DNA of 64,000 nt, taken from assembly GCF_050038885.1 (NCBI RefSeq), contig NZ_CP143624.1, positions 3,596,001 through 3,660,000 of the forward strand. Direction: 5' to 3'. Both the position numbers and the translations under genes were made by a program. This DNA is from Myxococcus flavus. Its GTDB lineage: Bacteria > Myxococcota > Myxococcia > Myxococcales > Myxococcaceae. Of the stretch, positions 28,743 through 36,775 are shown piece by piece. Positions within the stretch are counted from its first letter, which is position 1; each line of letters opens with the position of its first letter. The notes under the pieces were generated by a model. The model had not been told where the DNA came from. It made no database searches and saw only the letters and a program-made list of their open reading frames with translations.

Positions 28743-29633
28743 ATGTCTCGAGTCTTGACCCGTCCGGGCCCCGTGACGGTGGCTGTCCTCACGCTGCTGG
28801 TGGCGATGACCTCCATCCAGACGGGAGCCTCGCTGGCCAAGCGTGTCTTTCCCGTGCTGGGCGCCTCGGGCGCGACGGCGCTGCGGGTGTTCTTCGCGGC
28901 GCTCATCCTGGCGGCGGTGTTCCGCCCCTGGCGCCAGCGGCTCTCCCGTAAGGACTTGCAGGCGGTGGCCATCTACGGCGCGGCGCTGGGCGGGATGAAC
29001 CTGACCTTCTACCTGGCGCTGGAGCGAATCCCGCTGGGGATTGCCGTCGCCATCGAGTTCACCGGGCCGCTGGCCCTGGCGCTCTTCTCCACGCGCCGGC
29101 CGCTCGACTTCGTGTGGGCGCTGCTGGCCGTGGCCGGCATCCTGCTGATTCTTCCGCTGGCCGAGACGTCGCGGGCGCTGGACTGGATGGGCGTCTTCTG
29201 GGCGCTGGTGGCCGCCACGTGCTGGGCGCTCTACATCCTCTTCGGCCAGCGGGCCGGAGGCGCCGTCCACGGGGGCACGGCGGCGTCGCTGGGCATGTTC
29301 ATCGCGGCGTTGCTCGTGCTGCCCTTCGGCGTGGCGCACGCGGGAACGAAGCTGCTGGACGTGACGCTGCTGCCCATCATCCTGGGCGTGGCGGTGCTGT
29401 CGAGCGCGCTGCCGTACTCCCTGGAGATGTACGCGCTCAAGGCGCTCCCCACGCGCACGTTCGGCATCCTGATGAGCCTGGAGCCGGCGCTGGCGGCGGT
29501 GTCGGGGCTCCTGCTGCTCGACGAGCGCCTGTCGCTGGTGCAGTGGGTGGCCATCGGCTGCATCATCCTCGCGTCCGTGGGCAGCTCCGCGACGTCTCGG
29601 AAGGCGGCGGAGGAGAAGGCGGCGCCGGCGTGA
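28743..29633 (+). CDS. rhtA: EamA/DMT-family exporter, RhtA-like
   Basis: 296 residues, the usual RhtA length, from ATG 28743 with GGAAGAGG upstream. Ten hydrophobic helices in two EamA halves. RhtA of E. coli exports threonine and homoserine; the phrases LYILFGQRAGG, LPYSLEMYALKALPTRTFGILMSLEPA and LLLDERLSLVQW are typical of that subgroup. The C-terminus is a short Lys/Ala tail. It is divergent from the kinase operon across 172 bp. Substrate is inferred from resemblance. Confidence 0.85.
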   Translation: MSRVLTRPGPVTVAVLTLLVAMTSIQTGASLAKRVFPVLGASGATALRVFFAALILAAVFRPWRQRLSRKDLQAVAIYGAALGGMNLTFYLALERIPLGIAVAIEFTGPLALALFSTRRPLDFVWALLAVAGILLILPLAETSRALDWMGVFWALVAATCWALYILFGQRAGGAVHGGTAASLGMFIAALLVLPFGVAHAGTKLLDVTLLPIILGVAVLSSALPYSLEMYALKALPTRTFGILMSLEPALAAVSGLLLLDERLSLVQWVAIGCIILASVGSSATSRKAAEEKAAPA

Positions 29634-29769
29634 CGGCGGGCGGTGATGTCCGGTGCTGGATGGGACGAGGCTCCCGCGCCCGTGCGCCCCGGGTGGCGCG
29701 GCGCCGCGCGCGCCCCCAGGCCCTCTTCGGGCTCGCAAGGGGCGCGGCGCCGCGCTAGAGGACGGCCAC

Positions 29770-30429
29770 ATGCGTGACCGAATCCTGGCCGTGCTCCGTC
29801 AGCTGGCCCAGACGCCCGAGCTGGAGGCGCGCTGGCTGCACACCCTGTCCCTCATGGAGTTCATCGGCGCGCGGAAGATTTCGCGCACGGTCGCGGACCG
29901 GCACCCGTCGCTGGAGGTGCTGGGCCACCTCGCCGACGAGACGCGCCACGCGTTCGCGTTCAAGCGCCTGTCCGCCGAGGTGGCCGGCGCGGAAATCACC
30001 GCGTTCCTCTGCCCGGAGGCGGCGGGCCGCTACTTCCAGGCGCTGGACCACGAGCTGGCCGCCTGGGCCACCGCGTTCACCGGCGCGCCGGACGTCTACC
30101 TGCACTACCTGCTCACCACCACCGCCATCGAGCGGCGCGCGATGGTGCTCTATCCGCTCTACAAGGCGGCCTCGCGCCACCCGGGCGTGCGCGAGGAGCT
30201 GGGGCGCGTCGTCACCGAGGAGCAGAGCCACCGGCGCACCATCGAGGACGCCTGCGTCGCGCGCCTCACCGCCGTGGGCGCCACGCTGGAGGCCGCGCTG
30301 GCGCTGGAGGAGCGGCTCTTCACGGCCTTCATCGGCGAGCTGGAGGCCGTCGTGGCGCGTGAGGCCGGTCCGGCGGCGGCCTTCGCCCCGACGGCGGTGG
30401 AGGACGTGGCGACGGGCGCGGCGAAGTAG
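29770..30429 (+). CDS. Ferritin-like diiron protein
   Basis: 219 residues from ATG 29770. The diiron pattern of ferritin-like four-helix bundles is complete: E30, E57-x2-H60 (DETRH), E121 (AIERR) and E151-x2-H154 (EEQSH). Such proteins may be oxidases, oxygenases or iron-handling proteins; this one lacks a signal peptide. The last 23 residues (REAGPAAAF ... TGAAK) are a low-complexity tail whose DNA is duplicated immediately downstream after a TAG stop. It stands alone, with no obvious operon partner. Confidence 0.75.
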   Translation: MRDRILAVLRQLAQTPELEARWLHTLSLMEFIGARKISRTVADRHPSLEVLGHLADETRHAFAFKRLSAEVAGAEITAFLCPEAAGRYFQALDHELAAWATAFTGAPDVYLHYLLTTTAIERRAMVLYPLYKAASRHPGVREELGRVVTEEQSHRRTIEDACVARLTAVGATLEAALALEERLFTAFIGELEAVVAREAGPAAAFAPTAVEDVATGAAK

Positions 30430-30495
30430 CGCGCGGGTCCGTGGGCGGCCTTCGCCCCGACGGCGGTGGAGGACGTGACGACGGGCGCTGCGAAG
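30358..30495 (+). repeat. 69-bp in-frame direct duplication at the 3' end of the ferritin-like gene
   Basis: Unit 1 (30358-30426) encodes the last 23 residues of the diiron protein. Unit 2 (30427-30495) repeats it in the same frame with few changes, but its first codon is TAG, the present stop. Reading on would give a second AAFAPTAVEDV block. The 52-bp core (30375-30426 and 30444-30495) differs at only about two positions. Confidence 0.8.
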
Positions 30496-30591
30496 CAGCA
30501 CCGCGGGCCCGTATCCATGGCTCGCGCGCCCATGCCGCGCGCTGCCAGGCGAGGTGCGCCACGTCGGGGCCCCCGCGTGCCGGCCACGTGA

Positions 30592-31344
30592 CTACAGCGC
30601 GTCGTCGCCTCCGCCGGGCGCGCCCGTGCCATGCGCGCCCGAGAGCACCAGCGTGCCCTCCTTCAGCTCCGCGCGCAGGTTGCGTGCCTTGCGCGCCCGC
30701 TTGCGGCTGAGCTCCACGCCCACCGCGTCCAGGCCCAGCGCGTTGGCCACGGCCAGCACGGTGCCGTGGCCACAGAAGGGGTCCACCACCGTGCGCGTCC
30801 GCGTGTGCTCCATGAGGAAGCGGCACGCGATGAGGCAGGCCTCCACGCCCATGCCGCGCGTCCACGTCACCTCGCCCGCCTCCGGCATGACGTCCGGCGT
30901 GGACTTCGCCATGTCCACGCGCACGCCGCGCGAGAAGCACAGCATGTGGGAGTACGCGGGCCGGCCGAACGTCACCGTCCCGGGCGGCCGCCGGCACACC
31001 ACCTTGTGCCAGAGCATGTCGACCCCCGCTTCCTCCGCGGCACGCGTCACCAGGTAGCCCTTGTCCACCCAGGTGCCCGCTTCCTTCACGTCCGTCTGGT
31101 AGAAGATGGCCACGCCGTCCGGGGGCACGCGCGAGAGGAGCAGCCCGGCCGCGCGGATGAACCACGCCTTCCACTCCGCCAGCGAGAGCGACGGGAACTC
31201 GGACAGGTCCGGCAGGGATGCGATGGCCGAGCACCCCTCCAGCACCGGCTGCGCCTCCAGCCACGCCAGCGCGTCCTCGCAGTACACCGTGCGCCGGGGC
31301 TCCCGCCGCGTCGCGTCCCTGCCACCTTCCCGTTCATCCACCAT
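30592..31344 (-). CDS. DNA-methyltransferase-like SAM-dependent enzyme
   Basis: 250 residues from ATG 31344 (MVDEREGGRDATRR); the ribosome site is weak and other starts are possible. It has the permuted order of N4/N6-adenine or cytosine DNA methylases: a catalytic-type motif early and the SAM-binding motif late (VVDPFCGHGTVLAVANALG). The catalytic motif IV position reads SLPD rather than the usual DPPY/SPPY, so DNA methylation is not certain. No restriction gene is nearby, so it is not a plain restriction-modification system. Confidence 0.65.
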   Translation of the reverse strand: MVDEREGGRDATRREPRRTVYCEDALAWLEAQPVLEGCSAIASLPDLSEFPSLSLAEWKAWFIRAAGLLLSRVPPDGVAIFYQTDVKEAGTWVDKGYLVTRAAEEAGVDMLWHKVVCRRPPGTVTFGRPAYSHMLCFSRGVRVDMAKSTPDVMPEAGEVTWTRGMGVEACLIACRFLMEHTRTRTVVDPFCGHGTVLAVANALGLDAVGVELSRKRARKARNLRAELKEGTLVLSGAHGTGAPGGGDDAL

Positions 31345-31492
31345 GAGGCCGCGGAGTCTGCCAGAGCGCCTGCCCACGCTGCTGGAGCGGTGACGGGACG
31401 CATACCCCGGGTGCGCCCTGGCGCACTGCATCGCGCCCTCGCTCCGGCCGCACTCTCCGCGTAGGTGGTAGCCAACCGCCCAAAACCATGGC

Positions 31493-31521
31493 TTGCTAGA
31501 GGTTCCACGGATTTCTACAAT
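31493..31521 (+). promoter_or_regulatory. Sigma-70-type promoter of the hydrolase gene
   Basis: TTGCTA (31493-31498), a 17-bp spacer and TACAAT (31516-31521) fit the housekeeping consensus in an AT-rich patch, 35 bases before the AGAGGAGG-preceded ATG 31556. Confidence 0.6.
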
Positions 31522-31555
31522 CCTGCTTTATCCAATTTTGTGCAGAGGAGGCGCC

Positions 31556-32341
31556 ATGCCCTCGACATCAGCGAAAGACGGAACGTCACTCCACTACCGG
31601 GTCGTGGGTGACGGTCCGCGCACCGTCGTGCTGGTCCACGGGTGGATGGTGTCCGGCGCGGTGTGGGATTCACTGGTGGAGCGGCTGGACCTGTCCGGGC
31701 TGCGGCTGGTGATTCCGGACATGCGCGGCTCCGGCAAGTCGGGCCGGCCGGAGACGGGCTATGGCCTGGAGACGCTGGCGAGCGACGTGCTGGCGGTGGC
31801 GGACGCCTCGGGGGCGCAGCGCTTCACGCTGGTGGGCCACAGCATGGGCGGCCAGCTGGTGCAGTGGGTGGCGGCGGAGGTTCCGGAGCGCGTCGAGGGG
31901 CTGGTGCTCATCAACTCCGTGCCCGCCGCGGGCCTGCCGCTTCCTCCAGAGGCCGCGGGGTTGTTCCGCACCTCGGCGGGGAGCCGCGAGAAGAAGCAGA
32001 CCATCCTCGGCCTCGCGTGCAAGCAGCTGCCGCCGGAGGCCCTGGAGGCGCTGGTGAAGGACTCGATGGACATCAGCCAGCCGGCCATCGAGCACGTCTT
32101 CGACGCGTGGACTGCGGGGGGCTTCGCCGACAAGCTGGCCGCGATTACGGCGCCTGCGCTGGTGCTGGCCACGGACGACGCCTTCCTGCCGGCGCCCTTC
32201 CTGCGGGAGTCCGTGGTGGCGAAGATTCGCCGCGCGCGCCTGGTGTACCTGCCTGGCCCCGGCCATTACCCACAGGTGGAGCGCCCGGCGGAGACGGCGG
32301 CGCTGGTGTCCGCCTTCCTCGCCGGCACCCAGCCAGCCTGA
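31556..32341 (+). CDS. Alpha/beta-hydrolase
   Basis: 261 residues from ATG 31556, with AGAGGAGG just upstream. Oxyanion HGW (res. 28-30), nucleophile elbow GHSMGG (Ser96), acid in VLATDDAFLP and catalytic His237 (GPGHYPQVERP) give a complete triad. It is of the size and motif pattern of haloperoxidase/esterase-like hydrolases, but the substrate is unknown. The next gene starts 21 bp downstream on the same strand, so the two likely form a small operon under the promoter at 31493-31521. Confidence 0.85.
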   Translation: MPSTSAKDGTSLHYRVVGDGPRTVVLVHGWMVSGAVWDSLVERLDLSGLRLVIPDMRGSGKSGRPETGYGLETLASDVLAVADASGAQRFTLVGHSMGGQLVQWVAAEVPERVEGLVLINSVPAAGLPLPPEAAGLFRTSAGSREKKQTILGLACKQLPPEALEALVKDSMDISQPAIEHVFDAWTAGGFADKLAAITAPALVLATDDAFLPAPFLRESVVAKIRRARLVYLPGPGHYPQVERPAETAALVSAFLAGTQPA

Positions 32342-32362
32342 GCGCTTCGAGGAGACCGTAGA

Positions 32363-32797
32363 ATGGCCTGGAGCATGTCCTTCGAGTACGACGCGCAGAA
32401 CGACGTCGTCACCGCGCACTTCACCGACTGCGTCCTGGTGAGTGAGGCGGACGTCCTCCGCTGGAGGAAGGAGGTGGAGGAGCACCTCTCCAAGTACCCG
32501 TCCAAGGTGGACCTCCTCATCAACCTGGACGGGCTGGTGGTGAAGTTCACCGCGGGCCGCGTCTTCGGCAAGGAGCGCCGCGAGGTGCTGGAGCGCTACA
32601 CGCACCGCTCGTACCGCTTCGGTGGCGACGAGATGACGCGCATGTTCGTGCTCACCAGCGGTGCCATCAACGGCGCTGCCGTCAATCACTTCACCTCGCG
32701 CGACGAGGCGCTGGCCGCGCTCCAGGCCGAGCGCGAGGCCCTGCGCAAGCGGGGCTTCTCGCCGTTTGGCGGAGGCTTCGCCGGCAGCAAGGCCTGA
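32363..32797 (+). CDS. Small protein with STAS/SpoIIAA-like pattern
   Basis: 144 residues from ATG 32363 (MAWSMSFEYDAQNDVV), with GGAGACC upstream. The beta-alpha pattern (VVTAHFTDCVLVSEADVLRW ... VDLLINLDGLVV) resembles STAS/SpoIIAA-like domains, which bind partners or small molecules, but the classic phosphorylated Ser site is not obvious. The C-terminal helix is charged (EALAALQAEREALRKRG). Probably co-transcribed with the hydrolase. The role is unknown. Confidence 0.65.
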   Translation: MAWSMSFEYDAQNDVVTAHFTDCVLVSEADVLRWRKEVEEHLSKYPSKVDLLINLDGLVVKFTAGRVFGKERREVLERYTHRSYRFGGDEMTRMFVLTSGAINGAAVNHFTSRDEALAALQAEREALRKRGFSPFGGGFAGSKA

Positions 32798-32809
32798 AGC
32801 CCGGGCGGC

Positions 32810-33505
32810 TCAGACGCCGGCGAACCACTCGTAGCCGCGGTCCTCCCAGTAGCCGCCGGTGGGCTCGGGCAGGAAGTTCACCTCGGTGAGGTACTTCACC
32901 ATCTTGTAGCCCAGCTTCACGCCCGAATAGAGGCGCAGCGGCGCGCCATGCCCGGGCGTCAGCGGCTGGCCGTTCATCCCGTAGGCCAGAATCGTCTGGG
33001 GATGGAAGGCGCTGGGCCGGTCCCACGACGAGTAGTAACCGGCGTCGAACGAGCGCAGCTCCACGTAGCCGGCGCGCGTGTCGGCACCCACGTACCGGGC
33101 GAGCTCGCTCACGCGCACGCCATGCCAGGACGCCACCGCGCTCCAGCCTTCCACGCAGTGGTGGCGGATGCGCAGGTCGGTGCGAGGCAGGCGCTGGAGC
33201 GTCTCCAGCGTCAGCACGGAGGGCCGCGCCACCTGTCCGCCCACCTGGAGCGCCCAGCCCGCGGGCGCGAGCGGCACCGTGTCGGAGACGAAGTACTCGG
33301 GGAACTTCCCGGGCGGCGTCGTCTCCTCGGGCGGCAGCTCGGGCGCGAGCCGGTGTTCGTCGAACAGCGCGGCCTGGGCGCGGGCGTTGAAGCGCTCCAT
33401 GGCGCCCAGGAAGCCCTCTCGCGGGCGGCTGCTGTCACACGCGCCGGCCGTGAGCGCGCTGGCGCCCACCAACGCCGCGCGCCGCGTGAGCAGGTGTCTA
33501 GGCAT
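32810..33505 (-). CDS. Tat-exported molybdopterin-dependent oxidoreductase (MsrP/YedY-like)
   Basis: 231 residues from ATG 33505 with GGAAGGAAG upstream. The N-terminus LLTRRAALVGASALTAGAC has twin arginines and a cysteine near the cleavage region, so the protein is Tat-exported and perhaps lipid-anchored. The Mo-ligating cysteine is in RIRHHCVEGWSAVASWHGV, the hallmark of the sulfite-oxidase/YedY fold. In E. coli MsrP repairs methionine sulfoxide in the periplasm with electrons from a membrane heme protein; here the overlapping cytochrome b gene (8 bases) would be the donor. Substrate is inferred. Confidence 0.85.
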   Translation of the reverse strand: MPRHLLTRRAALVGASALTAGACDSSRPREGFLGAMERFNARAQAALFDEHRLAPELPPEETTPPGKFPEYFVSDTVPLAPAGWALQVGGQVARPSVLTLETLQRLPRTDLRIRHHCVEGWSAVASWHGVRVSELARYVGADTRAGYVELRSFDAGYYSSWDRPSAFHPQTILAYGMNGQPLTPGHGAPLRLYSGVKLGYKMVKYLTEVNFLPEPTGGYWEDRGYEWFAGV

Positions 33506-34226
33506 CGGGCTTCCTTCCACCCGTCACCATCTCTCCCAGGCTTCGTGGGTGGAGCAGCACCAGCACGATGTGCCCCACCGTGAAGAGGGCGAGCAGCGCC
33601 AGCACGACGAGGTGGACGGCGCGCGCGGTGTCGTAGCCGCCCATCAGCGTGGTGAGCGCGCCGAGCTGCACCGGCTTGTAGAGGACGAGCCCGGAGAGCA
33701 CGGCGAGCAGCCCCAGCGCCAGCGTGCCGGTGTACGCCAGCCGCTGGAGGCCGTTGTAGAGCCCCTGGGCCGGGGCGTGCCGGCGCACGCGCAGGTAGAA
33801 GGCGAGCGTGCCCAGGGCGTTGCGCGTGTCGCGCCGGGGCAGGAAGAGGCGGCGGCGCCACTCGCCGCTGATGGCGAGGTAGAGCACGTACGCCACGCCA
33901 TTGAGCGTGAGGAACCAGGCGAAGGCGAAGTGCCAGTGGCGGGCGCCCGCGAGCCAGTCGCCCAGGCGCGCCCACTCGGGCGGAGGGACGCCCTGGAAGG
34001 GGTACCAGCCATAGGGCCGGCCCTGCGGCCCGAGCATGGGGTAGGCGACGAGAATCTGCAGGCCGCTGGCCGCCATGATGAGCAGCAGCGGCACGTTGAG
34101 CCAGTGGGCCACGCGGATGGGCCAGGGCTGGGGCCTGCGTCGTTCGGGGGCTTGCACGCGCGCGGAAGAAAGCACCCGGCGTCCCGCGGCGGAGGCATCG
34201 GCCTGGCTGAGGTGATGGGCAGCCAT
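33498..34226 (-). CDS. Cytochrome b561-like membrane subunit
   Basis: 242 residues from ATG 34226; the ribosome site is weak. Four or five hydrophobic helices carry heme-type histidines: VAHWLNVPLLLIM, GARHWHFAFAWFLTLNG, ARAVHLVVLALLALF and GHIVLVLLH. The architecture is that of formate-dehydrogenase-gamma/NiFe-hydrogenase b-type cytochromes rather than classical YedZ. It should pass quinol electrons to the overlapping periplasmic molybdoprotein. Translated just ahead of it and coupled by an eight-base overlap. Confidence 0.8.
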   Translation of the reverse strand: MAAHHLSQADASAAGRRVLSSARVQAPERRRPQPWPIRVAHWLNVPLLLIMAASGLQILVAYPMLGPQGRPYGWYPFQGVPPPEWARLGDWLAGARHWHFAFAWFLTLNGVAYVLYLAISGEWRRRLFLPRRDTRNALGTLAFYLRVRRHAPAQGLYNGLQRLAYTGTLALGLLAVLSGLVLYKPVQLGALTTLMGGYDTARAVHLVVLALLALFTVGHIVLVLLHPRSLGEMVTGGRKPDA

Positions 34227-34448
34227 CAGAAGCGGGGGGGCGGCGGAGGGTGTGCGTCACGCCGGGGACGGGCGCTGGCCCTGGAGGGTGACTGCCCGGG
34301 ACGCACGCGGCGGCGGAGGTGCGCGTGTCGCGGGAGGCACACGGCGGTGACATCGTCGTGGTGAGCGCGCTCCGCCAGGGTCGCACGTCCTGGTTCACGC
34401 TGCCCCAGTGGGAAGAGCCCGCGCTTGTGAGTTCGTGAGCGTGGGGAC

Positions 34449-35024
34449 TCAGCGGTTCTCGAACGGCGGCGGGAGGAGTTTCCGCACTTCACTGATGAAC
34501 TTCGGCACGGACTTCGACAGCCCATCTAGCAACCGCGGAAAGGTGATGGGCGGGTTCTTCAACATCTCCGCCTGTGTGCGCAGCAGCTCCAGGACCACGC
34601 TGGGAGTCTGGCTGAGGAGGTTCTGCAGGAAGGTGTCTGCGTCTTGTGCCTGCATGGCCCGAGGCAGATGCTCCGCCGCGAAGTCGCGCAGGTTGTTGGT
34701 GACAATGGTTTGCGCGCCCACATGCACTGCCGCCGCAAGGACGTGCCGGTCCTTGGGGTGATTCGTCATGGCCGGGACAAGACGCTCGTAGCCGGACACC
34801 ATCGCTTCGGGAAAGTGCCTGCGCATGGCGGTGACTCGGCGTTCTGCTTGTGCACCCGTGAGCCCAACCTGCTCGACGAGGTTGCGGCGCACCTCCTCGA
34901 GGATTTCCTCCGTCCAGTAGAGCTGGATGAGCCCTTCGTCAGCGGCCAGGAGCAGGACGTCACAGAGTGAGACGGGAATCAGGACGTTTGCGTCGAGGAC
35001 GACGGGAAATGGGGCGGGGTTCAC
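34449..35024 (-). CDS. PIN-domain toxin of a toxin-antitoxin module
   Basis: 191 residues from GTG 35024 (MNPAPFPVVLDANVL). PIN ribonuclease fold with acidic metal ligands D11 (LDANVL), E44 area, D92 (KDRHVLAAA) and the N110-N111-x2-D114 end (TNNLRDF). Such toxins cleave RNA when the antitoxin is lost. A long C-terminal helical part (LLSQTPSVVLELLRTQAEML) extends the family core. It lies 54 bp after the HTH antitoxin gene. The island has visibly lower GC than its surroundings, as expected for acquired DNA. Confidence 0.82.
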   Translation of the reverse strand: MNPAPFPVVLDANVLIPVSLCDVLLLAADEGLIQLYWTEEILEEVRRNLVEQVGLTGAQAERRVTAMRRHFPEAMVSGYERLVPAMTNHPKDRHVLAAAVHVGAQTIVTNNLRDFAAEHLPRAMQAQDADTFLQNLLSQTPSVVLELLRTQAEMLKNPPITFPRLLDGLSKSVPKFISEVRKLLPPPFENR

Positions 35025-35078
35025 AGCCCAGTCGTCCCGCGTCGCTTTCTTGCTGTCAACGGTGGCTTCGCCGTCGGC

Positions 35079-35582
35079 TCACTCATCGAGCTCGGGATAG
35101 CCACCGGCGAGCTGCGAGTCCTGAATCATCTCGACCAGCTTCGCCCGGCGATCTGCTTTTCTGCGCGCACGGTACTCGAGCACGTCCTGCGTGTAGACGC
35201 GCCGATGGGTGCCCGTGCGGTGGAATGGAATCTTCCCCTCGTCGAGGAGTTGCACGAGGTATTGGCGAGACACGTTGAGCAGGTTCGCGGCCTGCTGCGT
35301 GGTGAGTTCCTTCTGGACTGGGACGATGGAGACGGCATCGCCCGATGCCAGGACAGCGAGAAGCTGCTGAAGCAGGGTCAGCACGTCCTTGGGCAGAGGG
35401 AGCGCCTCGTGATTGGGGCCGAGGAGCGTGAATCGAGGCTGGGACCCCGTTCCATGAAGCGTCTCGGTGATCAGTTTGGCGAGCTGTTGGACCTGCCCCA
35501 GGGTGCTCTCCGTGGCCGCTACGGGCTCCGAAACACGCGAGCGCGCGTCGTCGGTGTCTGAATCGAGAGTGGATGGCGACAT
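35079..35582 (-). CDS. Excisionase-type HTH antitoxin
   Basis: 167 residues from ATG 35582. A MerR/excisionase-like helix-turn-helix at about 92-138 (LTTQQAANLLNVSRQYLVQLLDEG, then IPFHRTGTHRRVYTQDVLEY) follows an N-terminal helical segment. These proteins pair with PIN_3-type toxins, bind them through one region and repress their own promoter through the HTH. The palindrome at 35622-35651 is the expected operator. Confidence 0.82.
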   Translation of the reverse strand: MSPSTLDSDTDDARSRVSEPVAATESTLGQVQQLAKLITETLHGTGSQPRFTLLGPNHEALPLPKDVLTLLQQLLAVLASGDAVSIVPVQKELTTQQAANLLNVSRQYLVQLLDEGKIPFHRTGTHRRVYTQDVLEYRARRKADRRAKLVEMIQDSQLAGGYPELDE

Positions 35583-35621
35583 GCGGACCCCGTGGGACGC
35601 CTCCTGAGCGGCGCCTTACGA

Positions 35622-35651
35622 GGTAATACCCGAACATGATGGGGTATTACC
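35622..35651. promoter_or_regulatory. Palindromic operator of the toxin-antitoxin operon
   Basis: Perfect 10-bp arms GGTAATACCC (35622-35631) and GGGTATTACC (35642-35651) separated by 10 bp, about 40 bases upstream of the antitoxin start. A further TAATAC copy lies just beyond (near 35663-35670). The symmetry and location fit HTH-antitoxin autoregulation. Confidence 0.75.
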
Positions 35652-35789
35652 CGGTATCGTCCATGTAATACGTGGCGTTATTCGACGCAAGTGCAGGTTC
35701 CGGCGGAGTTTTAGGTTGAATAGGTCGCATTCGCCACGCTCTATCTGTCCCAAGCGCAAGTTCCTGCATTGTCGCCGGAGAGGGAAGGC

Positions 35790-36257
35790 TCAGACGCTCG
35801 CCTGCCCCTCCAGCTTCTGCATCTCCTCGCGGCGGACCTCGGACGCCGTGCGGACGATGTCCTTGCACGACATGCCCAGGTCCTGCTCGGTGAGTTTCTG
35901 GCCGAGCTTGGGCAGCACGTCCCGCTCCTCCATCGTCACGTGGTCCTTCACCACCTTCTCCAACTCGCCAATCAGGGAGGTCAGCTTCCCCACGTCGTTG
36001 CGCGAGCGAATCATCTGGGCGATGAGCTGCTTCATCTCCCCGTGCTCCTCGATGGAGTCCTGAATCAGCGCCTCATCCACCACCCTGCGCGCGGCGGGAT
36101 ATACCCAGCGCTCCTCGATGGTGCTGTGCAGCGTGAGCGCCTCCGCGAGCTGGACGCAGAGCTCCTTCTTGCTCGCGTCGTCCTGGGCCGCCCGGCAGGC
36201 GTCGAACAGCGCTTCGGCCTCGCGGTGCTGCTGAATCAACAGGTCAATCACATCCAC
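35790..36257 (-). CDS. Hemerythrin HHE-domain protein
   Basis: 155 residues; the start is GTG 36257 because AAGGAG lies seven bases upstream, and the frame beyond is low-complexity. Diiron ligands of the four-helix hemerythrin fold: H11 (IQQHREAE), H44 and E48 (LHSTIEER), H72 (EEHGEM), H106 and E110 (DHVTMEER). Such proteins bind O2, NO or iron, and serve in oxygen sensing or nitrosative-stress defence. The C-terminal helix (VRTASEVRREEMQKLEG) is extra. No operon partner; a stand-alone Fis-HTH gene is 116 bp upstream on the same strand. Confidence 0.88.
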   Translation of the reverse strand: MDVIDLLIQQHREAEALFDACRAAQDDASKKELCVQLAEALTLHSTIEERWVYPAARRVVDEALIQDSIEEHGEMKQLIAQMIRSRNDVGKLTSLIGELEKVVKDHVTMEERDVLPKLGQKLTEQDLGMSCKDIVRTASEVRREEMQKLEGQASV

Positions 36258-36373
36258 GTCTGCGCTCCTTGGAATCGGTTCCGTGCCACTCAACGGTCCG
36301 CACGCGTGCGGGGGCTCGCAATCACCGCTCCAGGCGCGCGGGGCCCTGCCCGTTTCCCAGCACCCGCGGGCGC

Positions 36374-36613
36374 TCAGCCCTCGCCTGACCCGTACTTCTT
36401 CTGCACCCGCCACAGCGTGGACGCGTCGATGCCCAGCACCCGCGCCGCCTTGTCCAGCGTGGGCGCCGAAGCCATGACAAGCCGCACGTGCTTGCGCTCG
36501 ATGTCCTCCAGGGTGTGCGGCCCGCCCAGCGCTCCATGGACCTCCCGCCGTGAAGCTGCAGTCCGGGACGCCTGCGGCACCAGCACCCGCATGGGGCGCT
36601 CCCGGATGTCCAT
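36374..36613 (-). CDS. Stand-alone Fis-type HTH protein (79 aa)
   Basis: 79 residues from ATG 36613 (MDIRERPMRVLVPQASR). Residues about 34-74 match the C-terminal DNA-binding domain of NtrC-family activators: TLEDIERKHVRLVMASA and the HTH TLDKAARVLGIDASTLWRVQKKYG. No AAA or receiver domain is present. It may be a relic of a lost response regulator or a small free-standing DNA-binding protein. It has its own AGGA-type ribosome site, which favours function. Confidence 0.7.
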   Translation of the reverse strand: MDIRERPMRVLVPQASRTAASRREVHGALGGPHTLEDIERKHVRLVMASAPTLDKAARVLGIDASTLWRVQKKYGSGEG

Positions 36614-36775
36614 GGCTTCATCCTAGGAGCAATGCCCGCGCCGGGCGCCCGCCACGCGCCCGGACTGCTGCCCAGCGTGCGGGGGCACACGCAACCCAGG
36701 CATCGGTGCCCGCCGGAAGTTGGCGGTTGCCGCACACCCGCCGCACACCGCGCTGGCCTTGTTCTCCGGATTGGG

